DNA of 64,000 bases. It comes from CAITZA01 sp937915285 (GTDB taxonomy: Bacteria > Desulfobacterota > Desulfomonilia > Desulfomonilales > Desulfomonilaceae). Shown here one piece after another: positions 1 to 7,752 of this stretch. Where the stretch lies: positions 3,602 through 67,601 of the forward strand of contig DAISIV010000017.1 of the NCBI GenBank assembly GCA_036821825.1, written 5' to 3'. Numbering within the stretch: the stretch's first letter is position 1; each line of letters starts with the position of its first letter. A model generated the notes under the pieces. It did not search any database. It saw nothing but the letters and a program-made list of their open reading frames with translations, and was not told the DNA's origin. The translations under genes were made by a program, and so were the position numbers.

Positions 1-111
1 TATGAAGATTGCAAGAAACTGGCGGTTCTTCACGACGTGCCGATCAAGCTGGTCATGACGGCTGCCTCAATTAAAGCTTCAGAACTCGGTATCAAAGGCA
101 AGTCGTCATGA
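1..111 (+). CDS. C-terminus of LarC-like nickel-insertion protein (partial)
   Basis: The open frame runs in from the left edge and stops at a TGA that overlaps the next ATG. The 36 visible residues begin YEDCKKLAVLHDVPIK. From memory this resembles the end of the LarC/TIGR00299 (DUF111) family, where a conserved YEDC motif and an HGVPL-type stretch close the protein. LarC makes the nickel-pincer cofactor of lactate racemase and related enzymes. Only the tail is visible, so the family call is tentative. The 4-base overlap with the MoaD-like gene suggests translational coupling in one operon. Confidence 0.55.
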   Translation, partial: YEDCKKLAVLHDVPIKLVMTAASIKASELGIKGKSS

Positions 112-347
112 AAATAGAGATGATCCTTTATGCGTCACTAGGAAAAATGGCCCCAGATAAGATGGCCGGGACTCCGTTTCAGCTTGAACTCGATGAAGGG
201 GCCCTGGTCAGGCACGCCGTTAAAAAGCTCAATGTCCCGGATACATTCCCGCTCATTATATTTGTTAACGGTCGTCATTCAAGGTTGGATGGAATCCTTA
301 ACGAAGGCGATCGGCTTGCGCTTTTTCCTCCGATTGCCGGAGGCTGA
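108..347 (+). CDS. MoaD/ThiS-family sulfur carrier protein
   Basis: This is a 79-residue beta-grasp protein ending in PIAGG. The C-terminal Gly-Gly is the residue pair that is adenylated and thiocarboxylated in MoaD and ThiS. The family delivers sulfur to molybdopterin, thiazole or related products. The gene lies 211 bases ahead of a tungstopterin aldehyde oxidoreductase on the same strand, which fits a dedicated MoaD-like carrier for the pterin dithiolene; such pairings are known for AOR enzymes. Its ATG overlaps the upstream stop. A role in tungsten-pterin synthesis is inference; a sulfur carrier for another pathway cannot be excluded. Confidence 0.8.
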   Translation: MKIEMILYASLGKMAPDKMAGTPFQLELDEGALVRHAVKKLNVPDTFPLIIFVNGRHSRLDGILNEGDRLALFPPIAGG

Positions 348-423
348 CCTTTGTGAACAGCTAGAGCATATGTCGCTACAGGCATAACAACTTAAAATTA
401 TTGCATAAATTCGGTTTTTGTCC

Positions 424-453
424 TTGACACCTCCCAGGGTTCGGAAATAAGAT
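424..453 (+). promoter_or_regulatory. Sigma-70-type promoter for the aldehyde oxidoreductase gene
   Basis: TTGACA at 424-429 and TAAGAT at 448-453 are 18 bases apart. The start codon at 559 follows about 100 bases of leader, with a strong AGGGAGG ribosome site at 546-552. The -35 box is perfect; the -10 box matches at four of six positions. Confidence 0.5.
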
Positions 454-558
454 TGAGTAGTCGATTTTTGTGAAATTAAGAAAATTTACTCCAATCGAAG
501 TCTTTTTGTAGTTTCCCAAACTCTCCATCCAACCCATTTTCGAACAGGGAGGAAATTC

Positions 559-2295
559 ATGGACAAGATTCTGAGAATTGATATGGGGGCAGAAGGCGGC
601 CCGAGGATCAGCGTAAGCCAGGTTGGTGAATATGCAGGTCTTGGTGGAAGGGCGCTTACATCGGCAATAGTATCCAAAGAGGTTCCGCCCCTTTGCCATG
701 CGTTGGGGGCAGACAACAAGCTTGTAATCGCCCCCGGACTGCTTAGCGGATCGATAGCGGCAAATTCCGGAAGGCTGTCTGTGGGCTGCAAGAGTCCCTT
801 GACAGGCGGCATAAAGGAATCCAACGCCGGAGGCCAAGCTTCCCAGGTTTTGGCCAGACTTGGCTATGCGGCGATTGTTCTGGAAGGCAAACCAGTCGAA
901 GACAATACATACAAGATAATAATCAACAAGGATGGCGCCAGGATAGAGGTAGACAACAGCCTGAAGATGCTGGGAAACTACTCAACGGTGGAAAAACTGG
1001 CTAAGGAGTATGGTGAAAAGCCCTGCTTCATTACCATAGGCCCGGCTGGTGAAATGAAATTGGCGGCTGCCTCAATAGCCTGCACGGACATGGAGGGTCG
1101 TCCGACCCGTCATGCAGGACGTGGAGGAGTTGGCGCAGTGATGGGCTCAAAGGGAGTCAAGGCCCTGGTGATAGATGACACTGGAGCAGGCATGCGTGCG
1201 CCCAAGGATCCCGAGAAGTTCAAGGAAGCCAACAGGAATTGGGTGGCCGGCCTGAAAAAGCATCCCGTGACAGGAGAGGGGCTAGCCGCGTATGGCACAA
1301 ACGTTTTGACAAATGTCCTGAACGAGGCCGGTGGATACCCGACTCACAATTTCACCTGGGGCAGGTTCGAAGGCCACACAAAAATTAGCGGCGAGACTCA
1401 GGCGGCCCTGGAGACGGAACGAGGGGGCCTTGCCACTCATGGATGCCATCGAGGCTGTGTGATGAGATGTTCCGGAGTGTTCATGGACAAGTACGGAAAT
1501 TATCTGACCAAGCAGCCGGAATATGAGACAGTATGGGCCCACGGTGGTAATTGCGGAATAGACGATCTTGACGCTATTGCCATGCTGGATCGCCTTGACG
1601 ATGATTACGGTCTGGACACCATAGAAATGGGCGCCACAATAGGCGTTTGCATGGAGGCCGGACTGGCAAAGTTTGGAGACGCTGAAGCTGCCATAAACCT
1701 CATAAAGCAGGTAGGCGCAGGCACTGACCTTGGAAGAATCCTGGGTTCCGGAGCGGCCATAACAGGTAAGGTCTTCGGGGTCGAGAGGGTCCCAGTTGTA
1801 AAGAATCAGGCCTTGCCGGCTTATGATCCACGCGCCGTACATGGAATAGGAGTTACTTACGCCACAAGTCCCATGGGAGCTGATCACACCGCTGGCTATG
1901 CTGTAGGCGCCAACATTCTTGGCATCGGTGGCAAGGTTGATCCTTTGTCGCCTGAAGGCCAGGTTGAGTTGTCAAGAGACCTCCAGATCGCCACCGCGGC
2001 TGTCGATTCAACGGGTATGTGTCTTTTCATTGCCTTTGCGGTACTGGATCAGCCAGAAACATTCCAGGCGCTCATTGACATGATCAACGCCTTCTACGGA
2101 TTGAGCCTTACAGCAGATGATGTCGCTGAATTGGGGAAGTCAGTTCTCAGAAATGAAAGGGAATTCAACATCAAGGCCGGTTTTACCTCGGCCCATGACA
2201 GACTCCCGGGATTTTTCTATAATGACGCGTTGCCTCCGCATAACATAAAGTTCAAGGTGACCGACGCCGAACTGGACAGGGTGTTCAGCTTCTGA
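559..2295 (+). CDS. aor: Aldehyde:ferredoxin oxidoreductase (tungstopterin)
   Basis: The 578-residue product is of the usual AOR size (about 600). It oxidises aldehydes to acids, or runs in reverse, with ferredoxin, using a tungsten bis-pterin and one [4Fe-4S] cluster in the cytoplasm. The N-terminal pterin-binding domain is clear (MDKILRIDMG, then GRLSVGCKSPLTGG and GRGGVGAVMGSKG). Cluster cysteines are C296, C300 and C304 in GCHRGCVMRC, with the fourth ligand probably C488 in STGMCLF. The Cx3Cx3C spacing is that of the subgroup carrying CxxGCxxxC rather than the CxxCxxxC of Pyrococcus. The ATG has an AGGGAGG site six bases upstream. The MoaD-like gene precedes it. Which aldehyde it uses cannot be told from sequence. 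Confidence 0.93.
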   Translation: MDKILRIDMGAEGGPRISVSQVGEYAGLGGRALTSAIVSKEVPPLCHALGADNKLVIAPGLLSGSIAANSGRLSVGCKSPLTGGIKESNAGGQASQVLARLGYAAIVLEGKPVEDNTYKIIINKDGARIEVDNSLKMLGNYSTVEKLAKEYGEKPCFITIGPAGEMKLAAASIACTDMEGRPTRHAGRGGVGAVMGSKGVKALVIDDTGAGMRAPKDPEKFKEANRNWVAGLKKHPVTGEGLAAYGTNVLTNVLNEAGGYPTHNFTWGRFEGHTKISGETQAALETERGGLATHGCHRGCVMRCSGVFMDKYGNYLTKQPEYETVWAHGGNCGIDDLDAIAMLDRLDDDYGLDTIEMGATIGVCMEAGLAKFGDAEAAINLIKQVGAGTDLGRILGSGAAITGKVFGVERVPVVKNQALPAYDPRAVHGIGVTYATSPMGADHTAGYAVGANILGIGGKVDPLSPEGQVELSRDLQIATAAVDSTGMCLFIAFAVLDQPETFQALIDMINAFYGLSLTADDVAELGKSVLRNEREFNIKAGFTSAHDRLPGFFYNDALPPHNIKFKVTDAELDRVFSF

Positions 2296-2349
2296 GAGGC
2301 CGGGAGTGAAGCGCTTCAGGTGAATTATCACCCAAGGACCTGATCATCG

Positions 2350-2382
2350 ACGGCGGTTTGGCGCAAAGATCCAGACCGCCGT
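2350..2382 (+). terminator. Hairpin after aor
   Basis: ACGGCGGT at 2350-2357 pairs perfectly with ACCGCCGT at 2375-2382, with further TGG/CCA pairing inside. No run of T follows (the next bases are TATAATTG), so termination may be weak or factor-dependent. It separates aor from the next gene and may limit read-through. Confidence 0.45.
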
Positions 2383-2403
2383 TATAATTGCGAATGGAAT
2401 TAA

Positions 2404-2979
2404 ATGCTCGAAGATCAAAAAATGATATCTGCCCTAATTCGATTGATGATGCCGATTTTTCAGGAAGGTTTTTTCATTGAATCGCGGCTGGGGGCAAACG
2501 TAAAAGACATTCTGTGTTCGGAACTCGGTGTCACCCCGGAATTTGTTGATTGCCGCATCGCCACAGTGTTTATTGATGGCAAGGCTGTTGACAATATTGA
2601 GACGGCGCGTTTATCCGATGGATGTATTTTGACACTCTCTGGAGCGATGCCCGGCCTGGTAGGGGCATGCATGCGAAAGTCAGGACAGTATGCGTCGCTT
2701 AGATCCGGAATTTCATACACCCCACCGTTGGAAGAGTCAGCGGAGAAACGGGGACTGGTAAAAGTCAAGATTTTCAACACCATGATTCAAGAGTTGGGGC
2801 CGAAATTACTCAAGCAGGGTGTTCTGGTCAATAAGAAACAACTCGGGAAATTACTTGACGAGACGTCAAAACTGGACACGGGACGAAACGTCATGGATCA
2901 AATGATGCAAGTCCCCTTAAACTCGGAATTGACAAAAATCTGCTTTACGTTCAACTCTTCCACCTGCCAGGCGCAGTAA
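2404..2979 (+). CDS. Hypothetical protein downstream of aor
   Basis: I do not recognise this 191-residue protein. No signal peptide or membrane segment is visible. It has seven cysteines without a CxxC pair. The first 100 residues alternate short hydrophobic strands and loops (FIESRLGANVKDILCSELG, then TVFIDGKAVDNIE and GCILTLSGAMPGLVGACM), which might be a small beta-rich or beta-grasp-like fold. The second half is lysine-rich and helical. It lies 108 bases after aor on the same strand, with a strong hairpin between, so partial co-expression is possible. The start could also be the ATG at 2422; neither start has a convincing ribosome site. Confidence 0.7.
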   Translation: MLEDQKMISALIRLMMPIFQEGFFIESRLGANVKDILCSELGVTPEFVDCRIATVFIDGKAVDNIETARLSDGCILTLSGAMPGLVGACMRKSGQYASLRSGISYTPPLEESAEKRGLVKVKIFNTMIQELGPKLLKQGVLVNKKQLGKLLDETSKLDTGRNVMDQMMQVPLNSELTKICFTFNSSTCQAQ

Positions 2980-3046
2980 GGGAATCCTTCCTGATCATTT
3001 TTCAGGTTAATGACGATCTGGGTGACACGGTTTGTAACCTCAAGGT

Positions 3047-3075
3047 TTGACTCACGCCCAAGCCCATAGTATAAG
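3047..3075 (+). promoter_or_regulatory. Sigma-70-type promoter for the methyltransferase gene
   Basis: TTGACT (3047-3052), a 17-base spacer and TATAAG (3070-3075) make a near-consensus promoter. It would start transcription near 3082, a short leader ahead of the TTG start at 3108. Confidence 0.6.
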
Positions 3076-3107
3076 CTCATCCAGCAGTTCCATTGGAGTG
3101 AATCAGT

Positions 3108-3860
3108 TTGGACAAAGACATCAGGGCATTGCTTGGGCGGATAAACTCACGCCTGAAATATGCCCATTTCGGATATATCAAGGACAGGCTTCGGGGCATT
3201 GCCGATCATTCCACGGAGCCGGTGATGACTCTGGATGTTGGTTGTGGCCCGGGGAATCTAGGTCTCTACTGTCGGGAAATTGCCAAAATTCAGTGGTATG
3301 GAGTCGATCTATGGTCGAATGAACTCGCTCAGGCACGGCAGGTCGGTTCATACGAAGGACTTTGCCAGGTTAACCTTGTCAACGGAATACCTTTCAGGCC
3401 CGATAGCTTTGATGTAATCATCTGCAATGAAGTGCTCATGTACATGCCGAACAGTGAAGAGTTGCTCGGGCAGTTCCGAAAGGTCCTGAGGCCGTCCGGG
3501 TGTCTTATCGTTTACAATCCGATTTCATTCACTCCACGTTTGGCCGCTGGAATCAAAAAGATCATCAGGGGTGTGGCTCAAGCCGGCGATTCCATAGCCT
3601 GGGACACCCAGTCCGACTGGAAGAAGGCCGTTAGGGCGACAAGAATAAATTACTATTCCTATGACTCGCTCCTCGATGAAATCAGGCGGTCGGGCTTCAC
3701 CATAGAAGATGTCAGCGCTTTCAGGATCTTTCGTAACCGCTTGCGCTGGATGAATAAACTGGAAAGCAATGCCGGCTATAGGAGTCGTGTGATCTCTATG
3801 GCTTCAAAATTTCCTCGCATGGCTTCAGACATCATTGTTTACTCGTCCAGAAACCCTTGA
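3108..3860 (+). CDS. Class I SAM-dependent methyltransferase
   Basis: The 250-residue protein holds the class I methyltransferase core. Motif I is LDVGCGPGNLG (about residues 42-52), the acidic end of strand 2 is GVDLW, and motifs around PFRPDSFDVIICNEVLMYM and FRKVLRPSGCLIVYNP match the UbiE/Methyltransf_11 pattern. It should transfer methyl from S-adenosylmethionine to a small molecule or lipid; the substrate is not evident. The TTG start is supported by GGAG about ten bases upstream. A hexapeptide acyltransferase follows on the same strand, so it could belong to a polysaccharide or lipid-modification set. Confidence 0.88.
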   Translation: MDKDIRALLGRINSRLKYAHFGYIKDRLRGIADHSTEPVMTLDVGCGPGNLGLYCREIAKIQWYGVDLWSNELAQARQVGSYEGLCQVNLVNGIPFRPDSFDVIICNEVLMYMPNSEELLGQFRKVLRPSGCLIVYNPISFTPRLAAGIKKIIRGVAQAGDSIAWDTQSDWKKAVRATRINYYSYDSLLDEIRRSGFTIEDVSAFRIFRNRLRWMNKLESNAGYRSRVISMASKFPRMASDIIVYSSRNP

Positions 3861-4050
3861 ATTTTATTCGTGCCAGACAGTCCTCTGTCTCCGATTCGAA
3901 ACGGCGCCAAACAACCTTTTGCCAGATTGCAAGAAATTCCTTGATTTTGACTTTGTTGATGATATTTTTTGAAAAGACATCATCATTGCGGTCAGGCTTG
4001 TCTAATCCTGGCCAAACAAATCAACTTTTATATCCACTGAGGGGGGAAAA

Positions 4051-4869
4051 ATGACTCAGCAGGAATTTCAATGCAGAATAGAAGGCGACATTGACGCCCG
4101 AATCCTGGAATTGGGTATGGGCTGTGTTGTTGAGGCCGGAGCAAAAATTTCCGGCGTGGATGACGCGGCAGACTACGTGAGGTTGGGCGATTTCTGTCAT
4201 ATCTCAAGCGGGGTTAAGATCAATGCCCCGAGATTTGAGATAGGGGATTACAGCAAGATTGACTCAGAGGTTACTGGAAGAGGAAAGAACCCGATCTCGA
4301 TTGGAAGGAACTGCTGGATTGGGCAAAATGTTATTCTGGATAGCTCTGCGGGCCTGAGAATCGATGACAATGTTGGCATCGGCCCATACAGCCAGGTCTG
4401 GACACATTTGCAGTTCGGAGACATTGTCGAAGGCTGCCGTTTCATGTCGTCCAAAAAAGTCCACATACAGAAGGATGTCTGGTTTGTAAGCCATTGCATT
4501 GTGTCTCCGGTAGTAATAGGCGAGAAGAGTATGGCCCTGGCCGGTTCAGTCATAACAAGGGAAATGCTACCCAACCATGTATACGGGGGAGCGCCGGCTA
4601 CGGACCTTACACCCAAACTGGGAGTTCAGTTCAAGAATTCCAGTGTCAGTCAGAAATACGTCAGGATGTGCGCCATAGTCGATGAGTTCCTGGCACAACA
4701 ACCTAAATACAAAGGAAAACTGGTGGTTGTAACCTCTACCAGGAAAAGGAAAGAGGGTGTCACATATTTCGATGTTTCAAGGCGCACTTACACAAAACTG
4801 CGCAGTGAGGCTGAGGTTAATTTCCTTAAGGCGAACATGCCCCTGGTGAAATTCACTCCAGTGGAGTGA
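4051..4869 (+). CDS. Left-handed beta-helix acyltransferase (hexapeptide repeat)
   Basis: The 272-residue protein shows hexapeptide repeats from about residue 55 to 190 (SIGRNCWIGQNVIL, LRIDDNVGIGPYSQVWTH, VHIQKDVWFVSHCIVSPVVIG) ending in the VYGGAPA motif typical of WbbJ/LpxA-like sugar O-acetyltransferases. The catalytic His of this class would lie in the TH or SHC segments. About 80 C-terminal residues after the helix are not part of the standard enzyme and are lysine/arginine-rich. A strong GGGGGG site sits just before the ATG. The function is probably acylation of a sugar or lipid precursor; the acceptor is unknown. Confidence 0.87.
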   Translation: MTQQEFQCRIEGDIDARILELGMGCVVEAGAKISGVDDAADYVRLGDFCHISSGVKINAPRFEIGDYSKIDSEVTGRGKNPISIGRNCWIGQNVILDSSAGLRIDDNVGIGPYSQVWTHLQFGDIVEGCRFMSSKKVHIQKDVWFVSHCIVSPVVIGEKSMALAGSVITREMLPNHVYGGAPATDLTPKLGVQFKNSSVSQKYVRMCAIVDEFLAQQPKYKGKLVVVTSTRKRKEGVTYFDVSRRTYTKLRSEAEVNFLKANMPLVKFTPVE

Positions 4870-4887
4870 TCCGAGCAGGCCTCAACA

Positions 4888-4926
4888 CAAACAACTGCCA
4901 ATGGCAGAGAGCGGTTTGCGTTTTTT
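4888..4926 (+). terminator. Rho-independent terminator
   Basis: Nested arms CAAAC...GTTTG (4888-4892/4914-4918) and CTGCC AAT GGCAG (4895-4907) are followed by CG and six T (4921-4926). It lies just after the acyltransferase and ahead of a convergent gene. Confidence 0.65.
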
Positions 4927-4957
4927 CGGGAAGCTGGACCTGGATCATGATTTGCAC

Positions 4958-6037
4958 TCAGGGTTTGTGGGCTATGACCACCTGGTCCATTCTCGGGCCG
5001 TCAACAACAAGATGAGGATTGAGGAATCCGCAGGATACCAAATCCTCCATAACCTCATTAAGAGTATAAGAGTTGCCCGCTATTGTTGCGACCAGCATGT
5101 TCACGGCGAAAATTGCGCCTTCATGCGGCCTGGTTCTGGAGTCATCCATTAAGAAATCACGGATCAGAATTGCTGAGCCTGGATTCAGGCATTCATAAAG
5201 ACGTGTATAAAGTGACCTGTTTGCCTCACGGCTGTTGATATGAATCACGGCCGACAGCAGGGCAAGGTCGTGTCCCTTGGGGAATGAATCCTTATTGTAG
5301 TCGCCCTCGATAAAATCCACACGTCCGTCAAATCCTTCGTCGGCAATTCGTCTCCTAGCCATGGCTATCACTTCGGGTAAATCGAAAAGGGTAGCTCTCA
5401 AAGCGCTATTTCGCCTCATGAAACTCATTATGTAAGTTCCTGAGGCCCCGCCGACGTCTATCATCTTCCTGTAAGGGGCCAGATCGAGTTTTTGGGCCAA
5501 TTCCTGGGATTTTTTCAGGCCAACAGCGTGCATGGCCCCTATGAAGGCTTCCATGTCCTCTTTGCTTCGTTTTTTCCTCTCCAGGAAGTGTTCGCTTGTT
5601 CCTGTCTTCACTATTTCAGTCAGGTTTGACCATGTCTTCCACATTCTGGCCCGATGTAGAGCCATGGGAAGAAACGTTTCAGGAGCGTTGCTGCTCATAA
5701 GAGCGCAAACATTATCAGCAAGGCTGTAAACATTGTTTTCGTCCTTATCAAGCAAGCCCATTGAAGTCAGGGCATCCAGCAAGATGGTAAGACCGCGTTC
5801 GCTGAAATCCTGATCTTCACATATCTGAGCCACAGACTGACTGCGAGCGCACAAGATAGTGAAAATATCCAGTTCAGCGGCTGTGAGTAATATCCTCGCT
5901 TTCTGGAAACCAGAGCATATTTCATCTATAGATTCTTTGGTCCAACTGTTTTCCACCGGCTTACCCTCATGCGCTAGTCTCGGGATATCGATGTCTTCCC
6001 CGACTCGATCGTGGATCCAGCCCGCCATCATTCCCAC
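4958..6037 (-). CDS. O-methyltransferase (acetylserotonin/CrtF/TcmN type)
   Basis: The product is up to 359 residues. It has an N-terminal winged-helix dimerisation domain (about 30-130; RILLTAAELDIF, then GLTILLDALTSMGLL) and a C-terminal SAM-binding domain with MIDVGGASGTYIMSF, followed by TLFDLPEVI and DFIEGDYNKDSFP. This is the arrangement of plant-type and bacterial antibiotic/pigment O-methyltransferases. The usual catalytic His region is present as AVIHIN. The first 30 or so residues are longer than usual and the real start may be internal. It is divergently transcribed from the small selenoprotein gene. Its substrate is unknown. Confidence 0.88.
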   Translation of the reverse strand: MGMMAGWIHDRVGEDIDIPRLAHEGKPVENSWTKESIDEICSGFQKARILLTAAELDIFTILCARSQSVAQICEDQDFSERGLTILLDALTSMGLLDKDENNVYSLADNVCALMSSNAPETFLPMALHRARMWKTWSNLTEIVKTGTSEHFLERKKRSKEDMEAFIGAMHAVGLKKSQELAQKLDLAPYRKMIDVGGASGTYIMSFMRRNSALRATLFDLPEVIAMARRRIADEGFDGRVDFIEGDYNKDSFPKGHDLALLSAVIHINSREANRSLYTRLYECLNPGSAILIRDFLMDDSRTRPHEGAIFAVNMLVATIAGNSYTLNEVMEDLVSCGFLNPHLVVDGPRMDQVVIAHKP

Positions 6038-6186
6038 GGCTCTGACCCGCTTTGTTGATTTAAAGAATGCGAAACGCCAAAAAAGTCTTGGTTACATTAT
6101 CCCAAAATAAGCTTTTTAGGCAACATGCGCTTGACGCTAAAGGATGATGAGCTATTTTAAGCGTTAGAACATTAACAGGAGTGATC

Positions 6187-6342
6187 ATGAAGATTATTAT
6201 CGGAGCAGCCTTCGGAGCAGCAGTAGGCATGGGATTGTATTTGGTGAACTCATGCGCTGGCCCTGGCTGAGTCCTCTGGAGCAGTCCCTATGTCGCCGTG
6301 ATCCTTGGCGGAGGCATAGGGGCGGCCATGGCCTCGGGTTGA
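6187..6342 (+). CDS. Small membrane selenoprotein, DUF6132-like, with CxxxxU motif
   Basis: An ATG with a perfect AGGAG site (6177-6181, five bases away) opens a frame of 51 codons if the in-frame TGA at 6268-6270 (codon 28) is read as selenocysteine; it ends at TGA 6340-6342. The residues around it are SCAGPGUVLWSSP, then VILGGGIGAAMA. Recalled DUF6132 proteins have GC-x4-C followed by Pro six residues later and Gly at 7 and 11 after the Pro. All these spacings hold here, with U in place of the second Cys. The N-terminus is one hydrophobic glycine-rich segment and a second follows the motif, so it should be a two-pass membrane protein with a redox CxxxxU site at one face. A SECIS-like hairpin follows the first TGA. 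The alternative, a 27-residue peptide or chance frame, is less likely because homology-type conservation continues past the TGA. Confidence 0.72.
6286..6321 (+). promoter_or_regulatory. Candidate bacterial SECIS element of the small selenoprotein gene
   Basis: CCCTATG (6286-6292) pairs perfectly with CATAGGG (6315-6321). Above it CGCC (6294-6297) pairs with GGCG (6307-6310) and closes a 9-base loop starting with G (GTGATCCTT). The apical loop begins 27 bases after the TGA, inside the 16-37 base range described for bacterial SECIS elements. Confidence 0.65.
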
Positions 6343-6706
6343 GGCCTTAAGCGGCTAAAAATCAAAAACAGGTTTGCATACGTCTGTAGAGTCAGGTGAT
6401 TGATCCGGGGATGCTGAAAACCGGATCAGTTCCGCCATTACAAGGAGAGAGACGGCGGAGCATGCCGGGTGTGGCAGCCTTCAGGCTATGCCACATCATA
6501 CAACGGTTTTTCACACGCTACACTCGAAAAAGGCTACTAACAGCCTCCAGAGCTTTCAAAAGGCTGCCTACCCAAGCTACCCGACCATGACTTTCATCAG
6601 TGGATTCCTTTGAGTGATAAACCAGCCACACTACAAAATCGACATCCGATAATCAGGTAATTATGATAAATTACTTTAATTTAGTATAGCTTTGCCCTGA
6701 TATTAA
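6343..6706. other. Intergenic stretch without a recognisable gene
   Basis: A frame from GTG 6396 to 6590 is open but has no ribosome site and a composition unlike its neighbours, so I do not call it. If the TGA at 6340 were also recoded, the selenoprotein frame would extend 18 codons to 6399. The last 70 bases are AT-rich and precede the promoter at 6707. Confidence 0.4.
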
Positions 6707-6735
6707 TTGACAAAGCCGTATACGGATTATATCTT
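6707..6735 (+). promoter_or_regulatory. Promoter for trmJ-lgt
   Basis: TTGACA (6707-6712), a 17-base spacer and TATCTT (6730-6735). The predicted start near 6742 leaves a leader of about 140 bases before trmJ. Confidence 0.55.
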
Positions 6736-6741
6736 GAGCCC

Positions 6742-6883
6742 GGTCGGAGCGCTGCGGGAGAGCCTCGTGCAGAATTACGGGTCAATGCTGACCGCGATTC
6801 ATCCATGGCTGAAAATGACTCAATGGTTCAAGGCAGGACTGACCAGTGGACTCCCAATTTTCCATATAGGATCAGGATAAACT
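6742..6883 (+). other. Structured 5' leader of trmJ
   Basis: The predicted leader can fold: CTGC (6752-6755) with GCAG (6769-6772), and CGG-G-TCA (6778-6784) with TGACCG (6789-6794) around an AUGC loop. I do not recognise it as a known riboswitch. Coding frames in it are very short. Confidence 0.3.
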
Positions 6884-7726
6884 TTGGAGCCGTCAAGAAA
6901 CATACAGAGGGGTTTTTCGGTTAACCCCGAGTTCACCGGTTGTCTGACAAATGTGAAAATAGTTCTGGTTGGAACTACACACGCCGGGAACATTGGCTCA
7001 ACAGCACGTGTCATGAAAAATATGAGCCTTGAAAGGCTTACGCTTGTAGACTCAACCGATAGTGGACCAGATACTGAAGCAAAGTCTATGTCATCTGGAG
7101 CTTATGACATTGTTGATAGCGCTCAACGTTGTGGGACTTTGGAAGAGGCTTTGAGTGAAACCGTAATGTCCATAGCCACCTCTGGCAGACTGGGATCGAA
7201 AAGGATTTCATCACGAACGCCTGAAGCCTTGGCGCCTGAGATTCTAAAAATGAGTCAATTAGGTCAGGTGGCTATAGTTTTTGGTCGGGAATCACGTGGC
7301 CTGACAAACTCGGAATTTACACTATGCGACCATCACATGATCATTCCGACTGATTCAAAGTTCGCCTCCATGAATCTTGCCCAGGCCGTAGCGGTTACAA
7401 CTTATGAAATCTTCAAGGCCGCCTGCAGGCCGGTCGGATTCCAGGTTGACCGTTTCAAACCGGTTGATTCCAAAACTCGGGAAGACATGTATGAACATAT
7501 TGAGTCCGTTCTTTTGCGTTCAGCTTTTTTAAACTCAAAGAATCCTTTGAGAATGATGCGCGAAATAAGGCGAATTCTTGACAGCGCCCGAATGGATTCG
7601 AGGGACGCCAAAATCATCAGGGGTGTGTTCAGAAAAATAGACGGGATGATAAGAGTGGCCGATAGAAAGATAGATAGCCTTTCTAGACTGTTAGGCAATA
7701 AAAGTGAACCCGACCCGAGGGTTTGA
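6884..7726 (+). CDS. trmJ: tRNA/rRNA 2'-O-methyltransferase, TrmJ type (SpoU family)
   Basis: The 280-residue product has the SPOUT methyltransferase signatures: VGTTHAGNIGSTARVMKNM near residue 30 (motif 1, with the catalytic-type N and R), VAIVFGRESRGLTNSE (motif 2) and SMNLAQAVAVTTYEIF (motif 3). The C-terminal helical extension is that of TrmJ, which methylates the ribose of residue 32 in tRNAs using S-adenosylmethionine. The TTG start at 6884 has only a weak AGGA upstream; a GTG near 6953 would remove the first 23 residues and is possible. It overlaps or abuts lgt, suggesting one transcript. Confidence 0.87.
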   Translation: MEPSRNIQRGFSVNPEFTGCLTNVKIVLVGTTHAGNIGSTARVMKNMSLERLTLVDSTDSGPDTEAKSMSSGAYDIVDSAQRCGTLEEALSETVMSIATSGRLGSKRISSRTPEALAPEILKMSQLGQVAIVFGRESRGLTNSEFTLCDHHMIIPTDSKFASMNLAQAVAVTTYEIFKAACRPVGFQVDRFKPVDSKTREDMYEHIESVLLRSAFLNSKNPLRMMREIRRILDSARMDSRDAKIIRGVFRKIDGMIRVADRKIDSLSRLLGNKSEPDPRV

Positions 7727-7752
7727 TTCAAATACATCATTGGAGAGAAGAC

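Noticed and set aside
2020..2022. Possible selenocysteine site in AOR.
   Set aside because: The fourth cluster ligand is an ordinary TGT cysteine codon and no in-frame TGA occurs in the gene.
3861..4050. Open frame 3857-4054 (65 codons) between the methyltransferase and the acyltransferase.
   Set aside because: No ribosome site, overlaps both neighbours, composition like non-coding DNA, and no recognisable domain.
4895..4920. Sigma-54 promoter (TGGCAG...TTTGC).
   Set aside because: The GG to GC spacing is one base too long and the sequence is better explained as a terminator hairpin.
6396..6590. GTG-started frame of 64 codons after the selenoprotein.
   Set aside because: No ribosome site, arginine-rich translation typical of a chance frame, no family.
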